Shown here one piece after another: positions 22,188-34,038 of a stretch of 64,000 nucleotides of DNA. Numbering within the stretch: position 1 is the first letter of the stretch; each line of letters opens with the position of its first letter. A model generated the notes under the pieces. It was not told where the DNA came from and ran no database searches. It worked only from the letters and a program-made list of their open reading frames with translations. This DNA comes from Vesta saturnalis (Eukaryota; Arthropoda; Insecta; Coleoptera; Lampyridae): assembly GCA_036346205.1 (NCBI GenBank), contig JARFJB010001355.1, forward strand, positions 752,501 through 816,500, given 5' to 3'. The position numbers and the translations under genes are program-made.

Positions 22188-22680
22188 ATGCGTTTTACGA
22201 ATAATGAAGCTGTTGACATGATTGCGGTTTATTTTGAATGTCTTCAGAATGCCAAAGTGGCTAAAACAGTTTACGCGGCTCGATATCCAAATCGGCGTCC
22301 TTGCGATGTAAGAGTGACGAACTTACGAGCCAATGGTAGTTTTCGGCCTACGTTTCAACGGCAAAGAATTGGAAGAACACAAGAAAATATTAACCGTGTA
22401 CTGGGCTGTATTGAAGGAAATCCTTATGTTAGCACAAGAGCATTATCCACTGAGTTGGGCATATCACGGACAACAGTTCAAAATATTTTGAAGGACCATA
22501 GGTAAGTTCTAATGGCCATCAAAATATATAGGTATTAGTTTAAGCTTTTTTTAATTACTTTAAGAATGCACCCATATCATGTTGTTTTGCATCAGGCCTT
22601 GAAAGAGGAAGATTTTGATCGAAGGTTAGACTATTGCCTTTGGATGTTAGGTATGATACGCGAAAATAGAGAAAAAATAA
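22188..22680 (+). pseudogene. DD41D mariner-type transposase, N-terminal half with intron
   Basis: The start at 22188 gives MRFTNNEAVDMIAVYFECLQ, then AKVAKTVYAARYPNRRPCD, the first HTH half. It continues through NGSFRPTFQRQR and INRVLGCIEGNPYVSTRALS to LGISRTTVQNILKDH. A 63-bp intron follows: GTAAGT donor at 22502, TTAAG acceptor ending 22564. Exon 2 reads RMHPYHVVLHQALKEEDFDR and YCLWMLGMIREN. It stops at 22680 where the inverted 3' arm begins, so the catalytic DDE half is deleted. The intron position (after the second base of the Arg codon in DHR) is identical to that in the 55-kb copy. About 10 residues after CDVRV are also missing compared with that copy. Confidence 0.82.
22502..22564 (+). 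other. 63-bp spliceosomal intron in transposase
   Basis: GTAAGT at the 5' end, T-rich tract and AG at the 3' end. Removing it joins DHR to MHPYH in frame, as expected for the family. Confidence 0.8.
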
Positions 22681-23314
22681 AAATTTAAGGGATTTTCGTA
22701 TAAAATTTTCTTTGGCCGGTATTTTAGGTTAGGAACAAGATATCGAGATGCGGTTTTCTCCAGCTTATTTAGGCACCATTTAGCTACTTGTTCATGAAAA
22801 AAAGTCATACCAATGCATTTAATTTTTTTGCGAAAATTAACCGTTTCTGTCGGAATATCGAACAAAGCCCTCTAGCGACGACATGTGAAACTAACAAAAC
22901 TTCAATTATTTTAACATTTATAGCCTAAGAAGAGCTCTTTTCAACGAGCCCAAGTTTGTTAAAATCGGATTAGCCGTTTGGAAGATACGGGGTGATTGAA
23001 GGAAACCTTTGAATACCCCCCACCACTTTATTTTAATAGATACGTCAAAAAGTGCCAAACAAAAAAAGTTCAGATTATCCTAGACTTTAAAGATCAGTTA
23101 TTTTTTTATTAGGTTAGTATAACAGAATTCACAGAAACATCACTTTTTTGGATTCAAGATTGCAGTTACGCCCCCTAGCGGCCATTTCAGAAACATGAAA
23201 ATATTTTCCAGGTTTTCGTATTGGCCGTTTTAGTAAACTTTTTTTTTGCGCAAGCCTCTACGATGGATAGTTTCCCAGATACAGTACCTCGCATTCTTAG
23301 TTGGCCACCCCGTA

Positions 23315-24414
23315 CATCTAAATGTGCGATGGCAAAATAAACGTTTTAGTTAGCTAGGTGCATGTATCGATGACGTAGGTCAATTATTTGGTGGCAAAGA
23401 TTGATTTGTAGATGCAATAAAGATATGCATAGAAATAAGCTTTCATTAGCATTAATAAACCAAGAAAACATACAAATCCATGAAGAAAGCTTTAATAGTA
23501 ATTACTCTGGTAAAAAGAACAGTTTAGTAATTTCGATGTTTAATGATGATTGTAAAAAAAAACACTATGAATTTATTTATTTATGTCTTTATGGTATCAC
23601 CCTCTAAATGGAGCTTTAGAGTAAGTATTGATTTTAAAACTGGTGTTTGAGGAAAACACTAATTAAAGATAAAATAATTTAGTTCCTAAGTTAACGAATT
23701 CAGATCATTTCAAATCCAATAACCCCTAATTTAAATATTTAACGTCAGTAATATTGTGGAAATATTTGTGTTTAACAATTTACAAAAATATTAATTTTAA
23801 GAAAGATAATTATTTTTTTTAACTAAAGATTATAGTGTTGCAATTACTCAAAAACATTATTAAATGTCCTCATTTTAAAACATGCAGCTTCGGAAAATGT
23901 TCGTAATAAAAGAACATATATTACATTTTTACAATTTGAAAACTAAATTAACATTAAAAACACCTGGTTGTGTTTTTACTGGAAAAAGTTCTAAAGAATA
24001 GAAACTCAAGAACATAAAAACGATTTAAAAGTAATAAACAAGAGCAGTATCAATGTCATCTCAAACGAAATAAAACCGTAGTTGTTGACAAACAACCTAA
24101 AATCTTTTTTTGTCATTTAAAATCTTATATTATAACAGGAAGAGTCGTTAATATAAAAGATGACAGCCTAAACGAAAAAACATCAGGATAATATACTTTA
24201 CGTTATTAAAAGAATTATGAATCAAAACCAACTCCAATAAAATCAGTTATTGATTTGATTTTGTTTTATAGGTATAAAACTATAATTTTTCAAAATGAAT
24301 GACGCATTGGTAAGTTTATGATTGCTCATTTAACACTTCAATAGTTCCAACCGTTACTTGGTATTTATTAAAAAATAAAAATGATGTGAACTGCGAAGCT
24401 AATGTTGTGCACTG
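23315..24414. other. No recognised gene
   Basis: Very AT-rich. A short ORF at 23401-23607 shows no motif. Confidence 0.5.
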
Positions 24415-26295
24415 TGTCCCGATTTCGTTGTTTTAGTTGGTTTTAAAGATATCGTTGTTATTATCAAAGATACAAGTTTACATTCACGTACTACTTTGTT
24501 GACCTAGATTTAAGGCCAAAATCGAAAAATTTTTTTTTCGACTTATAGCCAGACGTTGATATTTTTGCACTTTTTTCAAGGTCTTATACCTCGCTTAATA
24601 CTATTATATTGATATATTTCGTCAACGGTACTTATACAGGGTGATACAAATTCGAGTGTACATATGGGGAACTTGGAAACCGTAGAAGATACGAGGTTGG
24701 TTAAATTACGGCAAAGTTGCGCATTTACGTGCTTATCCAAATGCTGTTTAAAAAATTTCAAAATTCCTAGTACTTCCGGATATACCCGAAAAAAAACGAA
24801 AATTTGGAAAATCGATTTTATTTTCTTGGGCTTCTTTGAAGAGATATTTGAAATCGGACTACACATTTACATTGCCGTTTTTCTTGCTCTATTTAATAGT
24901 GCTAATAATTTTTACATTCGACGTTTCGTCGTTAAGTGATCATCATCAACCTTGTTTTTTACTTATGGAAGCCATACTGTAAGTTTACAGTTTTTAGTAG
25001 TCCCGTTTACTACCTTTTCAATGATGTATCATAAGTTACCTTTGTTTCTGTTCGATACAGTAAAGAAAAAAAAATTATAACATAGTTGGCTATGAATTAT
25101 TGATCGGTAACAAATTTGTAAAACATTTTGTGTTTATCTGGGCAGATACTCATATCATTACAATTTTGGGTTCTCATTTCTTTAACAGAATTCTAAATTG
25201 AAAAAATCATTAGCTTTTAACGTCAGCATTTGAGGATTATTTTCATGATTTTTTTTTGTTAGTATGCTCATGCTTATGGTTAGTTACTTACTTATTTTAG
25301 CTTATCTAGATGTTGTGCATACACTGGCCAGGAGTCCTTCTCCTTTTCAGCTCTGCTGTTAGCCGACATATCCAATTAAGAAGATTATTTGACTTTCTTA
25401 CTAGGCCAGGAAGCTGAACCGAAAATCGGGATTTGTTAGGGAATTTTTTTAACCAGCAGGGATTTTGATGAAACCTTTTGCAATTTTCTTATTTAGATCT
25501 ATATTTAAGAATTAGTAAGGTCTCGTTCGCGGGAGATGCCCCCTTGCCCCAATATAGCCCCCATTTGGGGCAAGTGGGGTAACAGACACCAGAGTAAAAA
25601 TTTAAAAAAAAACAAAAGAGGGGGCTGTTTCTAGGTCACTGATTACGAATCTGACATCAAAAAAAGTAAAAATTCAACATGGCGACTGGAAAATGGCTTT
25701 TCTGTGGGAAAAAATGGCTAAATTTGCAATATTTCTAAAAATTATTGAAAAAATGATCTAAAAATCATTATAAAACGATAAATTACTTATTTGAACATAT
25801 TCTAGTAAATATTGGAAAATGAGAAAATTGGAAAATTCAAAATGGCACCTGAAAACTTATATGTAATATTGGAAAATAACATATCTTTGTAACGTATCCA
25901 GAAAATTTTTAATGAGGGCGATTAGTACACATTTATGTTATTTGGATACGTAATGTTGGAAAAATCGGGAAATGGGGAAATTGGAAAAGTCAAAATGGCA
26001 TCGGAAAAGTATCAAATTTTTATTTAAAATATGATATGTATTTTACATAAAAATATGTATTGTATAAAAATAATTTTTTCAAATATTGTACCAAAATAAA
26101 TGTTTTTCTTTGTTTACTAGAACATTATAATTTATAACTGTATACAAAATATTTTGGAAAACAAACTGAAAATTCATTTATTATAACAAAAGAAGGTTTA
26201 AAAAAATAATCATTTAAATATATATTGAAGTAAATATTAATAATTATCGTCTCGTTCAGTATCAGGAAAAAAAAGGAAAATGCCACGTATTTCAT

Positions 26296-26637
26296 TCCCT
26301 CCACAACGGGGAGAGCGGGCTGCTCGAACTTTCCGAGCTCCTTCAGCCACAATCATGGATTCCCAGCATACATACATACATTACGTATATATGCATGGTG
26401 GGACTAAGGATGGGTGTGATCAGGATAGGATCGGAAGAAACGGAGTTAGGGTTCTGAGGGGGAAAATACTACCCCAGCATTCGCCTAAGTAGCCGCACAT
26501 GATGTGCATATATACAGCGACCATGTCGCTACATGTGTATGAGGAAAACCTCATACAAGGTAGACGGTAACGGGAATCGAACCCATTACACCCCGAATGC
26601 TAAGCAGGTTGTGTCACCGCTACGATACCAGCTCGTT
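26296..26637 (-). repeat. SINE family B, full-length copy
   Basis: Minus-strand tRNA-like head with a perfect B box GGGTTCGATTCCC (26584-26572). The anticodon-loop position reads TTAGCAT (AGC, Ala-like). The body includes CTTGTATGAGGTT, GGGGTAGTATTT and CCATGCATATATACG, and an (ATGT)-like run, then a 3' segment GTGGCTGAAGGAG. The other copies are 56976-57250 and 63605-63950. It lies inside the left arm of the inner palindrome. Confidence 0.82.
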
Positions 26638-26734
26638 TCAGTATCAGAGGAATCAGAGCTATTGTTTTCTTCTGGTTCAATATCTGAAAATGAGTAATTT
26701 TGGCTATCAGTTGTGGGCTCTTCAGAATCTATAT

Positions 26735-27000
26735 CTATATCCCAGAAGATTGGGGATGGAAAGTAGAAAATGAAATATTGCGTTCTGTTAAAATGAACAA
26801 TCCTACAGCTCCTAATACTGTTATAAATGTCATTCCATGTTCATGCTTAAAAGGTTGCAAGACAAATGCTTGTGGGTGTCGTAAAAAAATATGAAATATT
26901 CTACGGCTTGCGAAGGTAATAACTGTTCTAATTCTAAAAATACTAATATTGCTGATGATGTCCAAGAAGATGCTGACAACTACAGCGGAGACATAGATTC
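26735..27000 (+). pseudogene. Cysteine-rich (CXC-like) protein remnant at palindrome centre
   Basis: The plus strand reads WGWKVENEILRSVKMNNPTA, PNTVINVIPCSCLKGCKTNA, CGCRKK. A slip in an A run then gives MKYSTACEGNNCSNSK and an acidic tail. The C.C....C....C.C.....C...C spacing is a compact metal-binding-type cysteine cluster, similar to those of transposon-encoded insect proteins that end CGCRK/CSxxC; this comparison is from memory. No start or upstream domain remains. The flanking arms (26640-26735 and 26985-27090) encode an acidic, Glu/Ser-rich stretch in opposite directions. The parent element is unidentified. Confidence 0.55.
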
Positions 27001-27894
27001 TGAATAGCCCACAACTGATAACAAAAATTACTCATTATCAGACAATGAACAAGAAGAAAACAATAACCCCTGATTCCTCTAATACTGAAAGTGACGATAA
27101 TTATTAATATTTACTTAAATATTTATTTAAATGATTATTTTTTTAAACCTTTTTATACAATAAATATTTTTCACAAAAATAGATCCATGTTATTTTGTTA
27201 AGTTATTTATATACCATACATATCATATTTTAAATAAAAATTTGATACTTTTCCGATGCTATTTTGAATTTTCCAATTTCCCTATTTCCCGAATGTTTTA
27301 ACGATATGTATCGAAGTAATATACATTTATAATAATCATTTTTATAGAAATTTTTCTAAGAAACGCTATTTCTCTTTCACAAAAGTAATTTTCCCGCCAT
27401 TTTGACTTTTTCAATTTCCCTATTTTCCGATTTTTTCAACATTACGTATCCAAGTAATATAAATGTGTACTAATCGCTCTCATTAAAAAATTTATGGATA
27501 TGTTACAAAGATATGTTATTTTCTAATATTACAAATCAGTTTTCGGGCGCCATTTTGTATTTTCCAATATGTATTAAAATATGTTCAACATAAATAATTT
27601 ATCGTTTTCTAATAATTTTTAGATCATTTTTTCAATAATTTTTAGAAGTATTGCAAATTTTGCCATTTTTTCCCTCGGAAAAACCATTTTCCAGGCGGAA
27701 TGTTGAATTTTTGCTTTTTTTGACATCAGATTCGTAATAAGCGATCTTGAAACCCTCCTCTCTTGTTTTTTAAAAATATTCAACCTAGTGTTTGTTACCC
27801 CACTTGTCTCAAAGGGGGGCTACATTGGGGCAAGGGGGCATCTCCTGCGAATCAAACCTTTCTAATTCTTAAATATAAACCTAAACAAGAAAGT

Positions 27895-28495
27895 TTGAAA
27901 TTTTGAAAAACGGTTTTTATATTATTCTAGGATTATTTGATAAGATATTTTGAAATAAATGTTATAACATCACAGCCACTTTTTCTCCTTTACAAAATGA
28001 CGTTATTAAATTTGCTATACGACGTTTCGTTTCCGAGCAGCCATCATCAATTTTGATTTTTTAAATACTATTCTGGATTTTTTATTTCTATATTTCAAAC
28101 CTATTGATTTCTTTAATACAACGATATTTGCAGTGATGAAAAAAAAAATGCTACTACGAAAATTGACGTTCTAAACTCTAAATCATGTATCCTCATTACT
28201 TTTGTACAAATTTAGCCCAGCTTTATTAAAATTGATAATTCAAGGTTTTAAAACTCAGCGCTAAAGTGCAGTTTGAAAACAAAAATGGTTGGTACATGTA
28301 ATTAATTATACGACTTGATTGTTAATTTTTTTTCTTACTTTGCTAGAACAACTGTAGCGACCTCTACAGCCGTTTGAAAAATGACTTTTGTTTTCAAAAT
28401 GCCTACTTTGTGGCTGTGATGATGTAACATTTATTTCAAAATATTTTATCAAATAATCATATAAAAAAATAAAAACCGTTTTTCCAAACCTTTAA
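27895..28495. repeat. Sub-palindrome within right arm
   Basis: The left block GATTATTTGATAAGATATTT and ATGTTATAACATCACAGCCAC pairs with GTGGCTGTGATGATGTAACAT and AAATATTTTATCAAATAATC at 28410-28465. The spacer holds a CGACGTTTCGTTTCCGAG string resembling the arm motifs at 24918. Confidence 0.75.
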
Positions 28496-29195
28496 TACCA
28501 AAAAATTAATAACCAGCAAAATGTATCAGTCTGTCGGTTTTATATTTCCAATCTACCTGTTACTAAATCTTTTGGTAACAAAATCAAATAATCTTCTTAA
28601 GTGCATATGTCGTAATTGGTTATGTCGGCTAACAGTTAATCATGAAAATACTCCTCAAATGCTGATATTAAAAACTAATGATTTTTTCAATTTAGAATTC
28701 CGTTAAAGAAATGAGAACCCAAAATTGTGATGATATGAATGCCTGCCCAGATAAACACAAAATGTTTTACAAATTTGTTACCGATCAAAAATTCATAGCC
28801 AACTATGTTAGAACTATTTAGAAACAAATGTAACTTATGATACATTATTGAAAAGGTAATAAACGGGACTATTAAACACTGTAAAAATACAATATGGCTA
28901 CCATAAGAAAAAACAAAGATGATCACTCAACGACAAAACGTCGAGTGTTGAAATCATTAACACTATTCTATTTGAAGTATCTCTTCAAATAAGCTCAGAA
29001 AAACATTAAATCGACTTTCCAAATTTTCGTTTTTTTTTCGGATATCTCCGGAGGTACTTAATTTTGAAATTTTTTAAACGGAATTTGGATAAGCACGTCA
29101 ATGTGCAACTTTGCCTTAATTTAACCAACCTCGAACCTCTTACGATTTCAAAGGTCCCCATCTATACACTCGAATTTGTATCACCCTGTATACTA

Positions 29196-30320
29196 CGAAG
29201 TGTCGAATTCAGTGGCGTGCTTAGAATTGTTCTAGGGGGAACGTTTTTTAAGTAATAATATAAACTTGCATTTTTTGAAATGGCTTGACAACTATCAGCT
29301 ACCGTTGTTTTTTAGCTTTGCAAAAATATAAATATAGACATACCTGACAAACATCTTCCACATTTTTTCCAACAAGACGGTGCTCCAGCCCATAATGCTT
29401 TGGCAGTGAGGAATAACTTAGAAAACAGTTTCGCAAATCGTTGGATCGGTTGGGTGTTATGGCCGCCACGATATCCAGATCTGTCAATACTGGACACTTT
29501 GGCACACGCACCAGTTCCCCTCTTCAAAGTGAGCAAAGCTATCGCGTCTAATTTTGGCAAACCACCACTTCGTCGCGAAGTATAAAAGCGAAAGTTTCAC
29601 ATAATTCGACACTTCTCTGCAGAATATTCCAGCAGAATATTTCTCTGCAACTCCGCTTTTCCGTAGTAATTTATTACTTTACCAGCATTCCTGCACTTCT
29701 ACCAAAATTTCTCTGTTCGAGAAACATAATTCTGACCCGCGCTCTTAAAGCAGTTTTCATTGCAATTTGTACTTATTGTTATAAAGTATTTTAATATTTC
29801 GAAGCATGACTTTTAGTTATAAATATAAACAGTTGAAATACCTGTCAATTCCTGTTACCACTAAATCATTTTAAGAATTAAGCTGACGCAAAAGAGGGAC
29901 TAGCAACAGATACCGAGTTTGGACTATTGGCTGAATCACTTCGGCCGTAGCGTGGATTCATTGTCGATCTTCCTTTCTAGAAAACGGGCTTAAAGTCATC
30001 GCCTGAGGGGATCCAACGTAGCTAATACCTCTGGAACGCCAAATTAAAAACCCATATCACTAAATTCTACGTATTTGGAGTTGACCGAGTTGGCTGTAAA
30101 TGTCTAGAATACAGTAATAATAACCTTATTTAGCTCCGAGGTTTTCACCTTGACTATAAGGGATTTAAACCCTCTGTAGATACTACCCTACTTACCTGTA
30201 TAATCATTCAGAATTCCGACAATCATTCCGCTTTATACAACTAAACTGAATTTAAAAAGGTTGGATTCACAATAAACGACTAAGAAATTCTAAGCACGCC
30301 ACTGAATACGGCACTTTCCA
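29196..30320. mobile_element. TIR element (ATTCAGTGGCGTGCTTAGAAT ends)
   Basis: Near-perfect inverted ends ATTCAGTGGCGTGCTTAGAA at about 29211 and its reverse complement ending near 30306. Weaker pairing extends outward (AAGTGTCGAATT / AATACGGCACTT). CAGTGGCG is reminiscent of hAT termini, but I see no 8-bp duplication. It interrupts the right outer arm of the 6-kb palindrome and carries a mariner-type transposase scrap. Confidence 0.55.
29320..29585 (+). pseudogene. Mariner-type transposase scrap
   Basis: The plus strand reads NINIDIPDKHLPHFFQQDGA, PAHNALAVRNNLENSFANRW, IGWVLWPPRYPDLSILD, then an unrelated tail. Second and third Asp are visible, with 38 residues between them. About three residues are missing after WIG where relatives have RGGP, so a DD41D ancestor is likely. 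No N-terminal half is present. Confidence 0.75.
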
Positions 30321-32036
30321 ACATATAAGTACCGTTGACGAAATATACCAGTATAGTGCTATTAAGCGAGGTATATGATCTTGAAAAAAGTGTAGAGGTA
30401 TAGACGTTTTGCTATAAGTTGGAAACAACTAAAACGATGAAATCTGGACACACTCTACTATAGATAGATTAATACTTGCATTTTTTAATGGTAATGTAAG
30501 TTTCGAGTCTGACAGTTTAGTCAGCCGCCGGTGTTAATCCTTTCCGAACGTGTTTTTCTAAGACTGCAAATGATCTATGATTTTTCTATGGTCGGAAAAA
30601 GCACAATGCATTTAGATTACACATTTGATTCAATTCCCATTTTGCTTTCACTCTTCAGGATTCCTCTTTTTGTATGTAACATTGTTATTTTCTTTCCAAT
30701 TTTTTGAACTGCTTCTTTATTTTTTACCTTATCTTTCTATGACGCGTAACATATTTTGTTAGAACTACATCCCTGTTCTTCTATTGTAGCGAACTAGATT
30801 TTTGCGCTACTAAGTTAAGTATAGTATATATTACAATACTTTTGAATAATAAAAAGCCTTATCTGTTCAAGCCACAAAACTTGGTCGTATTCAGAATTAA
30901 TTTAAAAGTGTTATAAAAATAAAAATGTAACGCAACAGAAGTGTCAAAAATAACTAATTAAGCCATTACACAATGAGTTAAATTTTATTCGTATAAAATA
31001 TAATTTGTTAACACTAAATTCTTTATATTGAATTAATAATTATATAATTTCTGCAAAATATTGTTAATTATTTTACTTTAATTAATACAAAAAATAACAT
31101 TCCTATCTCACGTTATCTTGAAGGTAGTTTTAGATTCTTTAACATTTCTTTATTGAAAGTGATGTATTATTACTGAAAATTACAAAACTCTACGATCTGT
31201 GCCACATTATAAGACTTTTTGTTCGTTAGCTTTGCAATATTATTTGAGTATTACAAAAACAATTTTTATACTTGAAAAAAAATTGTTTACGCTTGATTTG
31301 CATTTTTTGTTGAGCACCTTACTAGTAACAACAATTAAACTAGCTCAACCAAATGAGATCCTTTCATCAGGGATTTGGGGGTAAAATAACCTTCAAATAC
31401 GTTCTAGTTTCAGTAGGAATCTTTGACATATGAAAATCTTTAGTAAACACACGTCAGTTGATGCATACAAAACAAATCAGGTTTTGACTTAAACCTTAAG
31501 ATGCAATCATTCATGTTACATAAACCTTAAGGTTACTTTGAAATAGCCTCAGATTTAGACGCGATCATAGGTGACTTTAGAGAGGTATATTTATAGAGTC
31601 CAGTACGGTAGGTGCCGAATATGATACTAAATTCAGAATTAATTCGGACCGGAGGCGGTTTGGGGATGAAACAACAAAGGTCACACTTATTTTCCCAAAC
31701 ATAGCCTATTTTCGACAATTTTAATGAAAGAAAAAGAGAATATACACATACACGTTCTCTTTTTAAAATAAAATGTTATGTTTATCTAAAACTGAAGCAC
31801 TACGGTACTTACTGTTATTTTCAGTAGCAGCAAAACGTGTGATGCTAGTTCAACCACATCTGCAACTATTACCAGAGAGAGCATTTATCAATTAATGTAA
31901 TTAGGTAAAACGAGAGGACTCATAATAAATTGACAGATGTCAAGCACTATGTGAACTTAATGTAAACGTTTTTCAGGTTTTTTTTTTATGATTGTGGACC
32001 TGAACAGGCTAAATAAGGCCTATCGTGCTAAAGCAC

Positions 32037-33713
32037 TCAGGAACACTTAGGAGGATGGATAGAGGGATAATGAACTGCCAATAGATGCCTATGAACAGCT
32101 ACCTTAAATTTTCTCATATCATAAGTGAGAGGAAAACAGGAACTCGGGTGATCATTCCAGAGTTTAGAAGCCGTGTAGAAAAATGTGGTTTGCGCCCGTT
32201 TGGTACGACAAGTGGAGATTTGTACTGCATACTGATGATGTGAATGAGCGAACCGAGTGTTTCTCGGAAACATAGCCCGAGAAGGTATCAAAGAATATAA
32301 TTCAGCAGCACAATAGCCGTTGTAATAACGATAATACAAAGAAAGAACTGAAACCATCCTTCTATGCTCAAGGGACTGTATGTGATAAGTTAAGGACGGG
32401 TCATTTATAAGCCTAATCGCTCTCTTTTGAATACGATCAACGATATCGAGAGCGTATTGGGGAGCACTAACCCAAAGGTGAGAATTATATTCCAGATGAG
32501 GCCGAATTTGGGCCTTATACAGCAGAAGGAGTTGTCGAGAGGTAAAGTACTGCTTAGATCTGTACAAAAAGCCTATTTTACGAGCAGCTGTTTTGGTAGC
32601 TGACAGAAGATGGTCAACCCATGAGAGATTTGAAGATACAGTCATACCCAATAGAGTAATAGAGTCTGAAAACTTAAGAACTGAGCCATTCATACTTACA
32701 ACAGGAAATGATCGATCTTTTTTGGCGGACATAAGGCAACACTGAGTTTTGTTAGCATTAAATTAAACTAGATTATTGCTTCCCCATTCGAGAATACGTT
32801 GAATGTCTTTGTTGATTGAATTTGCATTTCAGATTTAATTTCTTGGTTTGACATAGAAGGTGGATTATCACTATCAGTAGACTGAGATGAACTACAGTGA
32901 AGAGTGCTATCGTCAGCAAAGCAATGGAAGGGGGTTAGTTGTTGAAGAAATAAGGTCGTTTATGTACAGCAGAAAAAGTGTAGGCGCTATAACGGATCCC
33001 TGTGGTACGCCCGCGTTAATGCTAACTTCCTTTGAAAAAAAGCCATCAACTACGACACGTATTCGTCTTTTATCAAGGAAATTAGAAACCCAGTTGATGA
33101 GCATATCATTTAACCCAAACGAGGTGAGTTTGGCAAGTAAACACTTATGCCAAACTTGGTCAAGTGCCTTTGAGATATCTAAAGCGACTACAACTGTTTC
33201 AACGGACTGCTCTACTGTATTGTTCCAAACTTGGGTCACATATGAAAGAAAATCGCCTGTTGAACGACTTTGCCTAAACCCATATTGGTGGTCACTAAGG
33301 AGTTTGTTAGTTTCAAGGAACGTGAGCAGTTGCTGATTGATGGCTTTTTCCATGATTTTAGACAAAATGGAAGTGATGGAAATTGGTCTGTAATTTGAGG
33401 GATCGGTCTTATCACCTTTTTTGGGAATAGGTTGAACATTTGCTAACTTCCATGATGAAGGGAATTCCCCAGAAAATATAGAGATCGTATAGAGCTTAGA
33501 TAGAACTGGTACTAGTTCGGGGGAACATTTCTTTAAGACAATAGCTGGGATACCGTCTGGGCCAGTCGCCTTATTGAGATCAAGCCTACTGATGGTCGAT
33601 TGCAAGAGCTTGTACCGAAAATGAATTGGTTTCATAACGTATGAAGAAGAGTTGACTAGGGCCACATCTTTTCCAGAATCATTGAGACACGAGTTTGATG
33701 CAAACAAATCCAC
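32037..33713 (-). pseudogene. LINE ORF2 reverse transcriptase and C-terminal domain
   Basis: The first block (33713-32913) holds the RT motifs in order: LDLNKATGPDGIPAIVLKKC, WKLANVQPIPKKGDKTDPSN, YRPISITSILSKIMEKAI, YGFRQSRSTGDFL, VVVALDISKALDQVWHKCL and NAGVPQGSVIAPTLFLLYIN. A one-base slip in a C-run around 32925 then moves FADDSTLHC (the catalytic Asp pair) to another frame. After a further frame change the last ORF (32732-32037) gives MSAKKDRSFPVVSMNG, WVDHLLSATKTAARKIGFLY, IQKRAIRLINDPSLTYHIQS and a tail ending in HPPKCS. Two or three lesions inactivate it. The AFDQVWHKCLLAKL-type signature is common in insect Jockey/CR1-related LINEs. Confidence 0.87.
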
Positions 33714-34038
33714 AAAAACGTTGGCTTTGTCTACAGAATCAGCAACTACCGATCCGTCAATAGATGTCAGGGGGTAATGAAGATGTTCGAAAGTTTTTAC
33801 TAACGGCTGTTGCTAAAGACCAAAATTTACGACTGCCTAAAGGAGATGTAGCTAGTTCATTGCATTTTCGTTGTTCGAACAACTTTTTAGTTTTAGTGAT
33901 GACACTTTTGCAGATATTTCTAGCACCAACGCATTCTACATGACTGTCAACCGATTTATTAGATTTCCATTTAATGTAAAATTTATTTTTTAAAGATATT
34001 GCATCAGAACAAGCCTTATTGAACCAGGGTTGGGAACG

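Larger units (their letters stand above)
21135..23312. mobile_element. 2.2-kb palindromic DD41D mariner derivative
   Basis: The left end CAGGGTGGCCAACTAAGAAT starts at 21135 and the right end is its reverse complement ending CCCCG at 23312, both flanked by TA. Arms of about 635 bp (21135-21768 and 22673-23312) share the blocks GCGGTTTTC, ATCTCGATATC, GGTCCTTTTTAGG-adjacent sequence and CGTCGCTAGAGGGC. The centre (21769-22672) holds transposase pieces in opposite orientations: a C-terminal tail on the minus strand and an N-terminal half on the plus strand. Confidence 0.88.
25480..27900. repeat. Inner palindrome, about 2.4 kb
   Basis: The left block GGGAGATGCCCCCTTGCCCC near 25540 pairs with GGGGCAAGGGGGCATCTCCT near 27828. 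GTGGGGTAACA pairs with TGTTACCCCAC. Repeated TTTTCCAATTTCCC motifs recur on both sides. The asymmetry is mostly due to the SINE at 26296-26637. Confidence 0.85.
24636..29195. mobile_element. Mariner-like TIR pair, 4.5 kb apart
   Basis: CAGGGTGATACAAATTCGAG near 24640 and its reverse complement (CTCGAATTTGTATCACCCTG) near 29170-29189. The termini resemble the other mariner TIRs in the window. The arms extend past the ATTCGACGTTTCGTC / GACAAAACGTCGAGTG blocks near 24917 and 28935. Confidence 0.7.
24415..30470. repeat. 6-kb nested palindrome
   Basis: The outermost arms pair 24415-24640 with 30310-30470 (shared GTACCGTTGACGAAATAT and CACTTTTTTCAAG blocks). They are continued by 24636-25390 with 28500-29195, and by 25480-26735 with 26985-27900. 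Interruptions are about 125 bp in the left outer arm, about 130 bp near 25250, a SINE at 26296-26637, a sub-palindrome at 27895-28495, and a TIR element at 29196-30320. The pairing converges on 26735-26985. Confidence 0.85.
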
